DNA of 42,685 nucleotides from Elusimicrobiaceae bacterium (GCA_028700325.1 JAQVSV010000013.1:1-42685), one strand, 5' to 3'. Positions 30,379-39,307 are shown, counted from the first letter of the stretch. Numbers and translations are program-made. Notes: generated from the letters alone by a model not told the origin.

Positions 30379-31908
30379 TTACTTCGCGATAAACGCGGCC
30401 AGCCGGCAGGCCGCCGCGTTCGACGGCATTACCAGCGCGCCGGCGTCTTCAAGCCCGGCCGCCACTTTTTTCCGGCACTGGGGATCTTTATCCGTGCCGG
30501 TAACGGAACAGACTATGGAAAGCGAGGCGTCCGCTTTTTTCGCCGCGCGGATAACCGGGCCCAGTTCGTCCAGCGGAGCCATGTTCGAGCCGTAGCCGAT
30601 AACCACATCCAGCAGGATCACGCTTGTCGTGGGGTCGGCGGCTTCCTGCGCTATGCGCCTGTTGCGAAGCGAGAAATCAATCATCGGGTGCGGACGCCCC
30701 ACGGTAAATTCATCGTCGCCCATGTCCACCACCGTATGTTCCCGGCTCGTGAGCGCGCTTTCAAGCCGGTTGGTTTTGCTGAGCGGAACGTTGGAATAAA
30801 CCGTTCCGAGCGCTGGTTCCATAATTACCTGCGCCTCGCTGCAGAAGGTGCCTCCGCTGAACAGGCCGCGCACGTATTTCCGGCCGGGCCGCTTGTTTGC
30901 GCGCTCTGCCGCGGCGAGTTTCTGCAAGGATGCGGAATCAGCCGCCGCGGCCGGCTTTTCGCCGCGCGACAGCGCGACTGCCGCATAAGCCGCGTCTTCC
31001 AGCGTGCGGCAGACGGTAATGCCGCATTCTTTCAGGCTGTCCGGATTGCCGCCAAGAAATACTCCAACCACCGGTTTTCCCGCGGTTCTGGCGAGCTCGG
31101 AAATTTTAGCCATAACTTCGCGGTGCGGCGGTTTGGAAACCAAAAGGATGATTTTTGTGCCGGGATCCTTTATCAAGGCCTCCAGCCCCTGAAGAAACGC
31201 TATTCCGCCGACCTCCTGTTTCACGTCGCGCCCGCCGGTCCCGATCGCCTGGCTGATCCCCGCGCCCGCGTTGGAAATAAGGGCGGTGACTTCCTGCAGG
31301 CCCGTTCCGGCGGCGGCCACCGCGCCGATATCGCCGCGGTTTACGGCGTTGGCGAACGCCAGCGGCACGCCGTTGATGATGGCGGTTCCGCAATCCGGGC
31401 CCATTACGATAAGATCGCGCGCCTGAGCGTATTTCTTCAGCTCGACTTCGCTCGCCACCGGCACGTTGTCCGAAAACAGCATCACGTTAAGTCCGCGTTC
31501 CAGCGCGTCCCTTGCCACGGCGGCGGCGTATTTGCCCGCCACTGAAATCAGGCACAGGTTCGCCTGCGGAATGATTTTGAGCGCGCCTTCCGTAGACCGG
31601 GGTTTGAATTCCGTGTTCGCAGTTTCGGTTTTGCCCGATTGGGCCATGAATTCCTGAGCCTTTGCGATAGCGTCGTCGGCCTGTTCGCCTGTTCCCGCGC
31701 TTACGGCGATCAGCAGGTCGGAGTCGAGCGCGTTTTTAAACAGGTCCAGCAGCATGCCGGAATTAGCCAGAATAGCGCGGTTTTCAGCGGTGCCCATTAC
31801 TATCGAGCAGTCTTTGATGCCGTCAAGCGCGGTTACCTTCCGGGCCACCAGCATCAGCGAAACGGAGTCGAAATATTCGCCTTTTTTAATCAGTCCTTTG
31901 GTTATCAT
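30379..31908 (-). CDS. fdrA: FdrA/AllF, oxamate carbamoyltransferase subunit
   Basis: A 509-aa FdrA-type protein with succinyl-CoA-synthetase-like architecture. The N-terminal part (about 1-110) holds SVSLMLVARKVTALDG, then a CoA-binding-like domain with IVMGPDCGTAIINGVPLAFAN and AAAGTGLQEVTALISNAGAG, and GGRDVKQEVGG. A second ligase-like part from about 330 includes YVRGLFSGGTFCSEAQ and DMGDDEFTVGRPHPMID. FdrA is the AllF component of oxamate carbamoyltransferase in anaerobic allantoin use. GGGAGG lies five bases before the ATG, which overlaps the allH stop (ATGA). The missing phospho-His of true CoA synthetases is normal for this family. It is the middle gene of allH-fdrA-allG. Confidence 0.93.
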   Translation of the reverse strand: MITKGLIKKGEYFDSVSLMLVARKVTALDGIKDCSIVMGTAENRAILANSGMLLDLFKNALDSDLLIAVSAGTGEQADDAIAKAQEFMAQSGKTETANTEFKPRSTEGALKIIPQANLCLISVAGKYAAAVARDALERGLNVMLFSDNVPVASEVELKKYAQARDLIVMGPDCGTAIINGVPLAFANAVNRGDIGAVAAAGTGLQEVTALISNAGAGISQAIGTGGRDVKQEVGGIAFLQGLEALIKDPGTKIILLVSKPPHREVMAKISELARTAGKPVVGVFLGGNPDSLKECGITVCRTLEDAAYAAVALSRGEKPAAAADSASLQKLAAAERANKRPGRKYVRGLFSGGTFCSEAQVIMEPALGTVYSNVPLSKTNRLESALTSREHTVVDMGDDEFTVGRPHPMIDFSLRNRRIAQEAADPTTSVILLDVVIGYGSNMAPLDELGPVIRAAKKADASLSIVCSVTGTDKDPQCRKKVAAGLEDAGALVMPSNAAACRLAAFIAK

Positions 31909-32714
31909 TTAAACCTCCCTTCAAAATAGCAAACCAGCCCCGCCAGAGTGTCCGCGCCGGAAGTATTGCCGAAATTCACGGCGGCTTGAACCAGCGGCGC
32001 GAGCGCCGCAGCGTCTTCTTCCGCCGCGGTTTCCAGCATTGTTTTAAAGCGCGCGAAATAACGGCCCTGCGCGGCGCACCGCAAAAACGTGTTGGAAAGC
32101 GGGTTGCCGCCCAGCGCGGATTTGAGAATTTCGCTGCGGCGGACCGTGTTTGGCGTGCCGCCGGCCGCCGCCGCGCCCAGCCCGCACAGCACGCCGGTGA
32201 TAAAATCGTCGCCCGCTGGGGTAAGCCCGGCTCCCAGCCCCTTAAATCCCGCAAGATTGCCCGCCGCCAGGTTTTCCTTTGCGCGGGCCAGAAACGCCGC
32301 GTCAAACGCGGCGGTGAAATTGTGTTCCCGCCCGGGGTCCAGCAATACGGCGAGGCTTTTTCCCGGCGCGCATTCCAGCAAGGTTTTTTTGATAAGCGGA
32401 AGCGACTGCGTTATGCGCCTGAACCCGCCGCCCGGCAGAATGAGCGCGGAATTATAGCGGGAATCCGCTTCGCGGCGAAAAATGCCGGACGGAAACGCGA
32501 AACTGTCCGGTGTTACCGCCAGTCCGGCCGCTGTTTTAAGCGGTTCAATATCGTCAAACACCATATTGACCGGCCCCGCGCCCGCGCCGTCCGGTTCCGG
32601 CAAAACGGCGGAAACAATGCTGCCATTCCGCTCAAAATTAACGGCGGTATCGAAAGCGGAATGCAGTTTGTACATGCCGGGTGCGATCGCGTCGCCGTGG
32701 CGGAGCAGTTTCAT
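31905..32714 (-). CDS. allH: AllH/YlbF (DUF2877), oxamate carbamoyltransferase subunit
   Basis: A 269-aa DUF2877 protein, close to the E. coli YlbF length. Characteristic parts are PVNMVFDDIEPLK, FKGLGAGLTPAGDDFITGVLCGL (the most conserved stretch) and GGNPLSNTFLRCAAQG. It acts with FdrA and AllG. I chose the ATG at 32714 because a hairpin (32792-32820) sits at the start of the longer frame and a -10 element lies exactly six bases upstream; there is no Shine-Dalgarno sequence, so the message is probably leaderless. It is the first gene of an operon through allH, fdrA, allG, the kinase and the regulator, with overlaps or small gaps throughout. Confidence 0.85.
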   Translation of the reverse strand: MKLLRHGDAIAPGMYKLHSAFDTAVNFERNGSIVSAVLPEPDGAGAGPVNMVFDDIEPLKTAAGLAVTPDSFAFPSGIFRREADSRYNSALILPGGGFRRITQSLPLIKKTLLECAPGKSLAVLLDPGREHNFTAAFDAAFLARAKENLAAGNLAGFKGLGAGLTPAGDDFITGVLCGLGAAAAGGTPNTVRRSEILKSALGGNPLSNTFLRCAAQGRYFARFKTMLETAAEEDAAALAPLVQAAVNFGNTSGADTLAGLVCYFEGRFK

Positions 32715-32720
32715 TTCTGT

Positions 32721-32726
32721 ATGGTA
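32721..32726 (-). promoter_or_regulatory. Putative -10 of the allH operon
   Basis: On the minus strand TACCAT ends six bases before the allH ATG, the same spacing as at 2339 and 8836. TTTATC 17 bases further up is a poor -35. Weaker than the other two examples. Confidence 0.4.
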
Positions 32727-32791
32727 CAATTTATCGCCGCGGCGATAAAGTCCCCGGGCCGGAGGCCGCGCCACCGGCCCGCAATACAGCA

Positions 32792-32820
32792 AACCGCCCG
32801 GCCTTGCGGGCCGGGCGGTT
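32792..32820 (-). terminator. Terminator after the PorV-like gene
   Basis: Twelve-base stem AACCGCCCGGCC / GGCCGGGCGGTT with a five-base loop, 20 bases after the stop at 32841. The minus-strand tail is only TTT, so it is moderate. It separates the secretion genes from the allH operon. Confidence 0.75.
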
Positions 32821-32840
32821 CGGAACCAATATCTTTTTAT

Positions 32841-33764
32841 TCAGAACGACATGCCTACGCTGAACCGGTTCACACCGCCCAGATCTCCCATCGGCGAATA
32901 GGCGTAGTCGAGCGAATAACTGCGATAGTCGAGCCCCAGTCCGAGCGCGAAGCCTTTTGTGCCGTCGAGTTCATGGCTTTCGGTGCTGTAGCCCGCGCGC
33001 AGCGCGGCTTTGAGCGCCGCACCGATCTCTCTGGCGCATTCCGCGCCGAACGCGCCGTAAACGCCGCCGTCGCGCGGGGCGACCGCGTCGGCCGACACCA
33101 GCACCGTATCGGCTATCATGCAAGCCGCTCCGCCCCGGATAGTGAACGGAAGCGGGTCGCTTTCATTCACATATTTCATGCCGGATCCCATGTTCTGAAG
33201 ATTCAGGCCAAGCGTAAGGCCGGAAATACTGTAGCGCACTCCCGCGTCCGCCGCGAAAGCCGTAGCCTTGCTGCGGATTTGCGAGGAGATGTATTTCAGG
33301 CTTGCGCCCGCGTCCAGCCCCAGCAGTTTATGCCCGAACCCGAGCGAAACCGCCAGATCGCCGGGATGAATGACTCCCTCGGTATTGCCGTTTGCGTCAA
33401 ACGCGTCCACATCGCCGTATGAAAGATACTGCACGCCAGCCGCCAGTGCGCCGCCCCAGACTGGCAGCGCATAAGAGGCCCATTCGTAGCGGATGTCTTC
33501 AAACATCTGCGCGTGGGTGAAAGCGGCGTGCTGGCTGGTCAGGCCCGCCAGGCCCGCGGGGTTCCAGTAGATTGCGCCGGAATCGCCGGCCACGGCGGTA
33601 AACGCTCCGCCCATGCCTGCGGCGCGCGCGCCGGGCCCGAGTTTGAGAAACTGCGCGGCGGAAGTGCCCGCGTCGTCGCCCGAAAAAGCCGCTTCGGCCC
33701 GCCCCGCGCAGCAGATCAGCAGGACGCCCGCTATAATCAAGGAGAATTGGTTGTTTGTTTTCAT
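32841..33764 (-). CDS. PorV/PorQ-family outer-membrane protein
   Basis: 307 aa with a signal peptide (FSLIIAGVLLICCAGRAEA) and the family start: AAQFLKLGPGARAAGMGGAF, AVAGDSGAIYWNPAGLAGL. The rest is a beta-barrel pattern with alternating strands (AGVQYLSYGDVDAF, LAVSLGFGHKLLGL, GLDYRSYSLDYAYSP) ending FSVGMSF. PorV is the shuttle/attachment barrel of the type IX secretion pathway in Bacteroidota; PorV-like proteins also occur in other phyla, where their partners are unclear. AGGAG precedes the ATG. It lies nine bases after the Asp-box protein, whose C-terminal domain resembles sorting domains, so the two probably work together. Confidence 0.88.
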   Translation of the reverse strand: MKTNNQFSLIIAGVLLICCAGRAEAAFSGDDAGTSAAQFLKLGPGARAAGMGGAFTAVAGDSGAIYWNPAGLAGLTSQHAAFTHAQMFEDIRYEWASYALPVWGGALAAGVQYLSYGDVDAFDANGNTEGVIHPGDLAVSLGFGHKLLGLDAGASLKYISSQIRSKATAFAADAGVRYSISGLTLGLNLQNMGSGMKYVNESDPLPFTIRGGAACMIADTVLVSADAVAPRDGGVYGAFGAECAREIGAALKAALRAGYSTESHELDGTKGFALGLGLDYRSYSLDYAYSPMGDLGGVNRFSVGMSF

Positions 33765-33773
33765 GACGCTCTC

Positions 33774-36464
33774 CTATTTCTCAACGGCTATCTTGAGCCG
33801 GCAGGCAGACTGGGCCTGGTTTTTAAGCAGCGCGATGTAGACCCCGCTGGCGACCGTTTTGCCGCCGCTGTTCTTTCCGTCCCAGACAGCGGTGCCGGAA
33901 GCCGAAGCTTCGAAACTGCGTATCAGCTGGCCGACGACGTTGAATATCTGCACTCTGCTGTTCGCGCCAAGATTGATGAAATTCATGCCCGCCTGCGTCA
34001 TCGGATTGAACGGAACGGGATAGGCTTTGGGGTTCGCCGCCGGAGCGGAGCCGGAGCCGGTATATGCCGCGAGCGCAAAGTCCGAGAAATGCGATGTTGT
34101 CGCCACCACTTTCTTAAGCAGCGGATAAGCGGTGGAAGCAAGCACCTCATAGCCCGCCGCCACGGAAGTGCTGAGCGTTACGATCACCAGCTGGCCGGTG
34201 TCGAGCCCCGACACGTCGCTGTTTTCATAATTGAAAGTCAAAGTGACCGGCACGGCGGGCTGGGTGGAAATGCTGGTCTGCACCGAGATGCCCAGCGCGG
34301 TGGGCGTGAGAGCGGCAAACGCGCGGGTGCTGATATCGAGCAGGCTTGTCATTACGCTTACTCCGCTTCCGAACGCCGCGGGCGGAATATTAACCGCAAG
34401 CGTGGCGCCCGATGTGCCTGTTGAAACCAGCAGCGTGGCTGTTGTGGTGGAGATGTTGGACGCGTTCACTTCGGATTTGAAAAGCCCCGCGTCCGTGCCC
34501 GCGTACAGCGAACCGGACGCCAGTGTCTTCACTCCGTTAAACCCGCTGCCGAACAGCGTCCAGTCGGCGCCTTCGTTAATGCTCGTGTAGATTTTATCGT
34601 CCAGGCCGATATGCATGAGCCGCGCGCCGTCGGCGCCGCGCGCCAGCAGGAATTTCTTTATGCCGCCGTTGGCGTCGTAATAAAGCCGCGACCAGCTGGC
34701 GCCGGAATCCGTGCTCCGCATTACATTCCACTCGTTGGCGGCATAGAGCGTGCCGTCATAATCCGGGTCGAGCTGGAGTGTGTTTATGGAACCGCCCGGC
34801 AGGCCGGTGGTGTCGTCCAGCGGTTGTTCGATGCGGGTCCAGCTGGCGCCGCCGTTGATGGTTTTGTAAAGGTAAGCGGTGTTTTCGTCATGAATGTAAT
34901 CCGGGTAGCTTGCCGCATACATCAAACCCGGCGTTGTGGTGGACAGTGCGATATGGGTTACGGTGGAAGTCGAGCCGTTTATGTAGATCTGGGCCCAGTC
35001 GCCGCCTTTGTCAATGCTTTTGTAAAGCCCGGCGGCGATATTTTCCTGCCCGCCCAGCCCTGTTCCCAGATATAAGGTCTGGCGGGAGAGATCTTTCGGG
35101 TCGAAAACCAGCGACATGATATTGCCCACATCCCCGGTATCGAAAGTGTACACGGCGTTCCAGCTCAGGCCGGCGTCGGCGCTTGCGTACACGACGCCAT
35201 TTATGCCGGCGTAAAGAGTGCCGTCGGTATCTACGGTCATTGCTTCATACCAGTCCGGCGCGCCCGCGCGAAACCCGTCGAAATAACGCTGCGTCCATAC
35301 AGTGCCGGAATCAGTGCTGGCGTAAAAATCAGCGCCGCTGGTCGCGTAAATTCTGCTGCTGTTGACGGGATCATGGAGCAGGCCGGAGAAACTCACGTTA
35401 TACAGTCCGCCATTGCTGGTTTCGAAACTGCCGGAGCCGGTTTTTTTGTACAGCGCGGCTCCGCTATAGCCGTCGGCGATATAGAGCGTATTGCCGCCGG
35501 CGGAATACAGAAGCGAGCCGTCGCCGTCCGCCGCGAAGCTGTTGTTTGAAAGGGTTGAGTCAATAACGAACCCGGTTCCCCAGTTCAAGCCGCCGTTTAC
35601 GCTTTCGTAGCAGGTGCCGCCGTTGCAAGCGACAACATCGCCGGTGCTTTTGACCACTATTCTGAAAAGCGATTTGTCATTATCCGAATCGTACAGGCCG
35701 GGGCCGAACGTGCCTGACACGTCAATCCCGGCCCAGGTGGCGCCGGAATCTGTGCTTCTGAGCACGGTCTGATATCCTCCCGCGTAGAGATCGGCGGGGT
35801 TTCCGGGATTCGCCGCCAGCGAAAACACGGACAGCGTAACCGTGCTGTTCCATGTCGTTCCCGTATCGGTGCTGCAATAAACCGCGCCGCTGTTGCCGTA
35901 GCCGGTTTTTGCCACGGTAAAGCAGACGGTGCCCGTTGAGGGCGCGATTAACTGCGTTATGACGCTGCCGTCATCCGCCAGCGAGTGGATGGAAACCCAG
36001 TCGCCATTGCCGCCCCCGGCGCTTTTGTAAACAGCGCGGGTTTCATTGTCGGCGCCATATATCAAACGCGCGTCGGCCGGATCTGCCGGCATTCCTATGG
36101 CAACTGCGGCATAAGGAATGTTCATGGAGGAAACGAATACCCACGTCGCGCCGGAATCGTCGCTGCGGTAGGTGGCTCCGGCATAGGAACTGTTTGCGTA
36201 GGCGCGGCCTGCCTGACCGGGCGCGAACGACACGGCTGCCGGTTTTATCCCGTTAAGCACCGCCGACCAGGTGTTCCCGGCGTCAATGGAGCGATAAACG
36301 CTTTGCGCTCCGGCCGCCAGCAGAATGTCATTGTCATTGGGATCCATGGCAAGCATATGGATTTTCCCGCCGGCAAGATTCATCGTTTGCCAGTTGGCTT
36401 CAAGGCCGTGTGAAATTCCTCCGGCGGCCAGCAGCCCCAATACCGCAAAAAAATATTTTCGCAT
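33774..36464 (-). CDS. Large exported Asp-box (BNR/VPS10-like) propeller protein with C-terminal sorting-like domain
   Basis: 896 aa: a signal peptide (FFAVLGLLAAGGISHG), then about 650 residues carrying eleven Asp-box-like motifs of the type S-x-D-x-G-x-x-W, for instance SIDAGNTW, SDDSGATW, STDTGTTW, STDSGASW and SINEGADW, as in sortilin/VPS10 and exo-sialidase propellers. A Thr/Ser-rich beta domain (about 700-800) and a C-terminal domain of about 75 residues follow (AYPVPFNPMTQAGMNF, VQIFNVVGQLIRSF, WDGKNSGGKTVASGVYIALL). The last is the FlgD-Ig / T9SS-type sorting domain pattern. No catalytic residues are evident, so binding is more likely than hydrolysis. AAGGAG lies five bases before the ATG. 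It is in an operon with the PorV-like barrel. Confidence 0.88.
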   Translation of the reverse strand: MRKYFFAVLGLLAAGGISHGLEANWQTMNLAGGKIHMLAMDPNDNDILLAAGAQSVYRSIDAGNTWSAVLNGIKPAAVSFAPGQAGRAYANSSYAGATYRSDDSGATWVFVSSMNIPYAAVAIGMPADPADARLIYGADNETRAVYKSAGGGNGDWVSIHSLADDGSVITQLIAPSTGTVCFTVAKTGYGNSGAVYCSTDTGTTWNSTVTLSVFSLAANPGNPADLYAGGYQTVLRSTDSGATWAGIDVSGTFGPGLYDSDNDKSLFRIVVKSTGDVVACNGGTCYESVNGGLNWGTGFVIDSTLSNNSFAADGDGSLLYSAGGNTLYIADGYSGAALYKKTGSGSFETSNGGLYNVSFSGLLHDPVNSSRIYATSGADFYASTDSGTVWTQRYFDGFRAGAPDWYEAMTVDTDGTLYAGINGVVYASADAGLSWNAVYTFDTGDVGNIMSLVFDPKDLSRQTLYLGTGLGGQENIAAGLYKSIDKGGDWAQIYINGSTSTVTHIALSTTTPGLMYAASYPDYIHDENTAYLYKTINGGASWTRIEQPLDDTTGLPGGSINTLQLDPDYDGTLYAANEWNVMRSTDSGASWSRLYYDANGGIKKFLLARGADGARLMHIGLDDKIYTSINEGADWTLFGSGFNGVKTLASGSLYAGTDAGLFKSEVNASNISTTTATLLVSTGTSGATLAVNIPPAAFGSGVSVMTSLLDISTRAFAALTPTALGISVQTSISTQPAVPVTLTFNYENSDVSGLDTGQLVIVTLSTSVAAGYEVLASTAYPLLKKVVATTSHFSDFALAAYTGSGSAPAANPKAYPVPFNPMTQAGMNFINLGANSRVQIFNVVGQLIRSFEASASGTAVWDGKNSGGKTVASGVYIALLKNQAQSACRLKIAVEK

Positions 36465-36568
36465 GTATTCTCCTTAATTGTTCCCCGCGCGACATGTTAT
36501 GCAGTGAGCTGTGATGACAGACCGATGATGAAAGATGTTTAAAAGCATCGCGACACCTAATTCTAGCA

Positions 36569-36608
36569 CAAAGCCAGGCCGGAGTTGTCGAACTCCGGCC
36601 TGGCTTTG
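36569..36608. terminator. Perfect 18-base hairpin between two minus-strand genes
   Basis: The stem pairs 36569-36586 with 36591-36608, all matched, around a GTCG loop. It lies 18 bases after the nitrilase-like gene ends and about 100 bases before the Asp-box gene starts. A following T run is missing, but position and strength point to termination. Confidence 0.7.
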
Positions 36609-36626
36609 CTGTTCTGGTTTTTGAAA

Positions 36627-37403
36627 TCAGATCCGTCTGTAGTCGGATCGCTTTTCCTTGTAAAAAGGAAACCGCTGCCGTGTAGTGGTCACTTTGTCTT
36701 TTTCCACGGGAGTTTCGCAGATGTGGATGCCGTCCTGCGTGCCGCAGTCAAGCAGCACCCGGCCCAGCGGGTCCACAACGCTTGAATTGCCGCTGAACTC
36801 AATAGTTTTTTCTCCGAACGGCTCGGTGCCGGTGCGGTCCACCCCGATGCAGTAACACTGGTTTTCAGTGGCGCGGGCACGCACGAGCGTGGTGTAATGG
36901 TCGGCGCGGCGCGCGGGCCAGACAGCTATATTCACGAAAATGTCCACTTTTTCAGACACTTCCCAGAACAGATACGGGAACCGCAGGTCGAAACAGATTG
37001 TGGGGCATACGGTCATGCCTTCAAGATCAAACGAGGTCATCTCGCTGCCGGGCGTGTAATGCTCGCTTTCGCCGCCGAACGCGTACTGGTGTATCTTGCT
37101 GTATTCGTTAATCTTTTCGCCTTTGCGGTTAAAGGTGACAAGGCGGTTGTTGCGGTCAATAACGCCGCCGAATGAAACCCAGGTGTTGTATTTGCGGGCG
37201 AAATCGCTGAAAAAAGCGAGGTCGGATTCGTCCAGCTCCGCCGCCGCGGTATTCATTGTGAAGCCGGTAAGCGTCATCTCCGGAAAGATTATCCAGTCTA
37301 TCTCGGCTGTTCTGCCGCAGTTTTCCATCAATTCGGAAATTCTGGTTTTGTTGGTCCGCTTGTCTTCCCAGGCCATATCGAACTGGCAAAGCGCGATTTT
37401 CAT
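36627..37403 (-). CDS. Carbon-nitrogen hydrolase, omega-amidase-like
   Basis: 258 aa, normal for the nitrilase superfamily. The catalytic triad is visible: Glu42 in FPEMTLTGF, Lys103 in YSKIHQYAFGGE and Cys137 in TICFDLRFPYLF. The FPEMTLTGF/TICFDLRFP combination is that of the omega-amidase (Nit2/YafV) group, which hydrolyses alpha-keto-omega-amides such as 2-oxoglutaramate. That role would feed ammonia into the nitrogen pool, in keeping with the nearby allantoin-linked genes, but the substrate is inferred. AAGGAG precedes the ATG. The gene stands alone between two terminator-like hairpins. Confidence 0.9.
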   Translation of the reverse strand: MKIALCQFDMAWEDKRTNKTRISELMENCGRTAEIDWIIFPEMTLTGFTMNTAAAELDESDLAFFSDFARKYNTWVSFGGVIDRNNRLVTFNRKGEKINEYSKIHQYAFGGESEHYTPGSEMTSFDLEGMTVCPTICFDLRFPYLFWEVSEKVDIFVNIAVWPARRADHYTTLVRARATENQCYCIGVDRTGTEPFGEKTIEFSGNSSVVDPLGRVLLDCGTQDGIHICETPVEKDKVTTTRQRFPFYKEKRSDYRRI

Positions 37404-37478
37404 GGTGAGCTCCTTGTGCTGTGCCTATATTTAACCAAAATACGCCGCACTTTAACAAACCGGCCTGATTCAAACAGC

Positions 37479-37507
37479 AAAGGCGGGAGCTCAGGGCTCC
37501 CGCCTTT
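37479..37507 (-). terminator. Terminator after the clostripain-family gene
   Basis: Twelve-base stem AAAGGCGGGAGC / GCTCCCGCCTTT with a five-base loop, 17 bases after the stop at 37524. On the minus strand the arm ends in TTT and then GCTGTTTG. Confidence 0.85.
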
Positions 37508-37523
37508 ATTCCAAGCGATGAAG

Positions 37524-38924
37524 TTACCGGTAAAGCTTAAGATATTCCATGAACCGGCCCCAGCTGGAAGCCTGCGCGAAACTGAGCGATTCGTAACGGT
37601 TGGACGCGTCCACCAGCGTTCCCGGCATGCCGGGAACAGTGATGGCTATGCCGTGCGTGTTTTTATAGTCCTTGCCGGTCCGGTCTTTGCTTGAATACAC
37701 ATTGTCTATCACAAGCGCGGAGCGTATGTAAGAAAGCAGTTCCGCCGTTTTTGCCCTGACCGGCGCGTACCGTTCGTCCCGCGGCAACGCGTCGGCGAAC
37801 AGGTCCGCGAAATTATACAGGTCGGCGTAGGGCGAGATGAGTTTTTGGGGATCCGTCGCGTCATCGCCCACCTCAAAGCGCACTACCCCGTTCAGCGCGG
37901 CTTTCAGCGCGCCCGCATTGTCCGCCTGACGAACCAGTTCTGTCCACCCGTCCAGCAATTTCGCCAGCCCTTCCAGCCTGGCCGCGCGAATGGCGGACAG
38001 CTGCACGCCGTATTTCGTCTGCACCAGCTGGTCGGCAATATCGGGGCGGGTATAAAGGCTGTGGAACGTTTTGGTGAACACTTTGCCAGCCGCTTCGGCG
38101 TTCATGCCGGGTTTGGCGCTGAGCGCGGCGATGATCGCTTCAAAATCGAAACTCGCCAGCTGGATCACTTCTTCAGAACCCACTATCACGTCCGGCGAGC
38201 TCTTGAATTCATACGCCACTTCCATCATCTGCATGAAGCAGGCCATGCTGGCGTAAACATCAAGATGCCCGATGGTTTCAAAAAGCGGCTTCAGCTCGGT
38301 CGTTTTAATATAACTCTGGTTCTCGAAATCATGCGAGATGGAGCGTCCGCCGGACCCGTTTTCCCGCCACGACGCCGGCGGGTCAATCCAGCCCCAGCCG
38401 TGATCCCACAAAACCAGAATATATTTTTCGGCGGGATAGTTTGCTTTTGTCCATTTGACAAAAGCCGCCACGTTTTTCCAGTTGCCCATGTCGGACCTGC
38501 CCAAATCCATCAGCACGGGCGACGTGATTTTTTCAGGGTCATTGTCACGGGCGACATAGTAACGGCGAACTCCGATCCAGTCGCCGTCGGCATCGGTATC
38601 GTTGTCCTGACCGCGCATGCGGCCCATTTCAACCACCACGTTGACGCGGTCGGACGAGCCCGCAGCTTCCAGTTTGTTCATGTCGGCCAGAGCGAACGGT
38701 TCGACGTTGCTCTTTCCATTCATATAAACCATCACGGTCCAGTCTTTCGTTTTCCGCGCCGAAACGGCGGCGGACTGTTTTTCCTCTTTCACAACAGGAA
38801 TGGCGGCCCCGGAATCAGCGAACCGGTCCGCAACCTGTCTGGCGCTTATGTAACCGAAATCTCCCAGCGAAAAACCCGGACTGCAGTATGCCGCAACCAA
38901 TACAGCCAATGCCGCAATTCTCAT
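37524..38924 (-). CDS. Clostripain-family (C11) cysteine peptidase, exported
   Basis: 466 aa with a signal peptide (IAALAVLVAAYCSPGFS). The C11 signature is clear: DWTVMVYMNGKSNVEP, then the His of the dyad in ILVLWDHGWGW and the Cys in DVYASMACFMQMMEVAYE, followed by IVGSEEVIQ. Such enzymes cleave after Arg or Lys and are often autoactivated. Secretion suggests use of external protein. I chose the ATG at 38924 because AGGAG lies six bases upstream; the GTG at 38927 is an alternative. It is monocistronic, with a terminator downstream. Confidence 0.9.
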   Translation of the reverse strand: MRIAALAVLVAAYCSPGFSLGDFGYISARQVADRFADSGAAIPVVKEEKQSAAVSARKTKDWTVMVYMNGKSNVEPFALADMNKLEAAGSSDRVNVVVEMGRMRGQDNDTDADGDWIGVRRYYVARDNDPEKITSPVLMDLGRSDMGNWKNVAAFVKWTKANYPAEKYILVLWDHGWGWIDPPASWRENGSGGRSISHDFENQSYIKTTELKPLFETIGHLDVYASMACFMQMMEVAYEFKSSPDVIVGSEEVIQLASFDFEAIIAALSAKPGMNAEAAGKVFTKTFHSLYTRPDIADQLVQTKYGVQLSAIRAARLEGLAKLLDGWTELVRQADNAGALKAALNGVVRFEVGDDATDPQKLISPYADLYNFADLFADALPRDERYAPVRAKTAELLSYIRSALVIDNVYSSKDRTGKDYKNTHGIAITVPGMPGTLVDASNRYESLSFAQASSWGRFMEYLKLYR

Positions 38925-39230
38925 CACTCGCTCCTGACATCGAAAGCAGATTATATGTTATATCCGTCACGCACTTTGCGCACATGCGGCAAAAGCCCCA
39001 ATTTCCCGCGGGACTTAAGACCTATTCTCACGCGGCAATCCGCAACATCCCATATTGCAGCCCGCCGCGGAAAACAGCCGCTTTCCATTCTTGCAAAAAG
39101 CGCCCGCCGAACGCAAGTCATTTCCCATGCCTGTGCCGGCTTGCGGTGCAGATGCCGGGAAAAATTGAACCGGTTCCGGCGGCAGGCCAGACGAAGACAG
39201 GCAGCGTCCCGCGCTCCGGCAATAAGCACA
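38925..39230. other. Intergenic region between divergent genes
   Basis: About 300 bases between the peptidase and the hybrid kinase. Short frames exist on both strands but none has an RBS or a recognisable product. The peptidase promoter must lie here; TTATATGTTATAT near 38951 is a possible A/T-rich -10 region for it. Confidence 0.4.
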
Positions 39231-39259
39231 TTGCGCCGGCATTGGCAAAGTTGTAGACT
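39231..39259 (+). promoter_or_regulatory. Promoter of the hybrid-kinase operon
   Basis: TTGCGC (39231-39236), a 17-base spacer and TAGACT (39254-39259). The start would fall near 39266, giving a leader of about 40 bases before the ATG at 39308. Confidence 0.5.
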
Positions 39260-39307
39260 AGCCGTTGCGGATCAGGCGGGGCATTTAAAGCATCGGGACA
39301 ATAACAG

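Noticed and set aside
28838-30595. A 585-codon plus-strand frame
   Set aside because: Antisense to the kinase, allG and the end of fdrA; no recognisable protein.
31986-33422. A 478-codon plus-strand frame
   Set aside because: It crosses three unambiguous minus-strand features (allH, a terminator and the PorV-like gene) and is Arg-rich without any domain.
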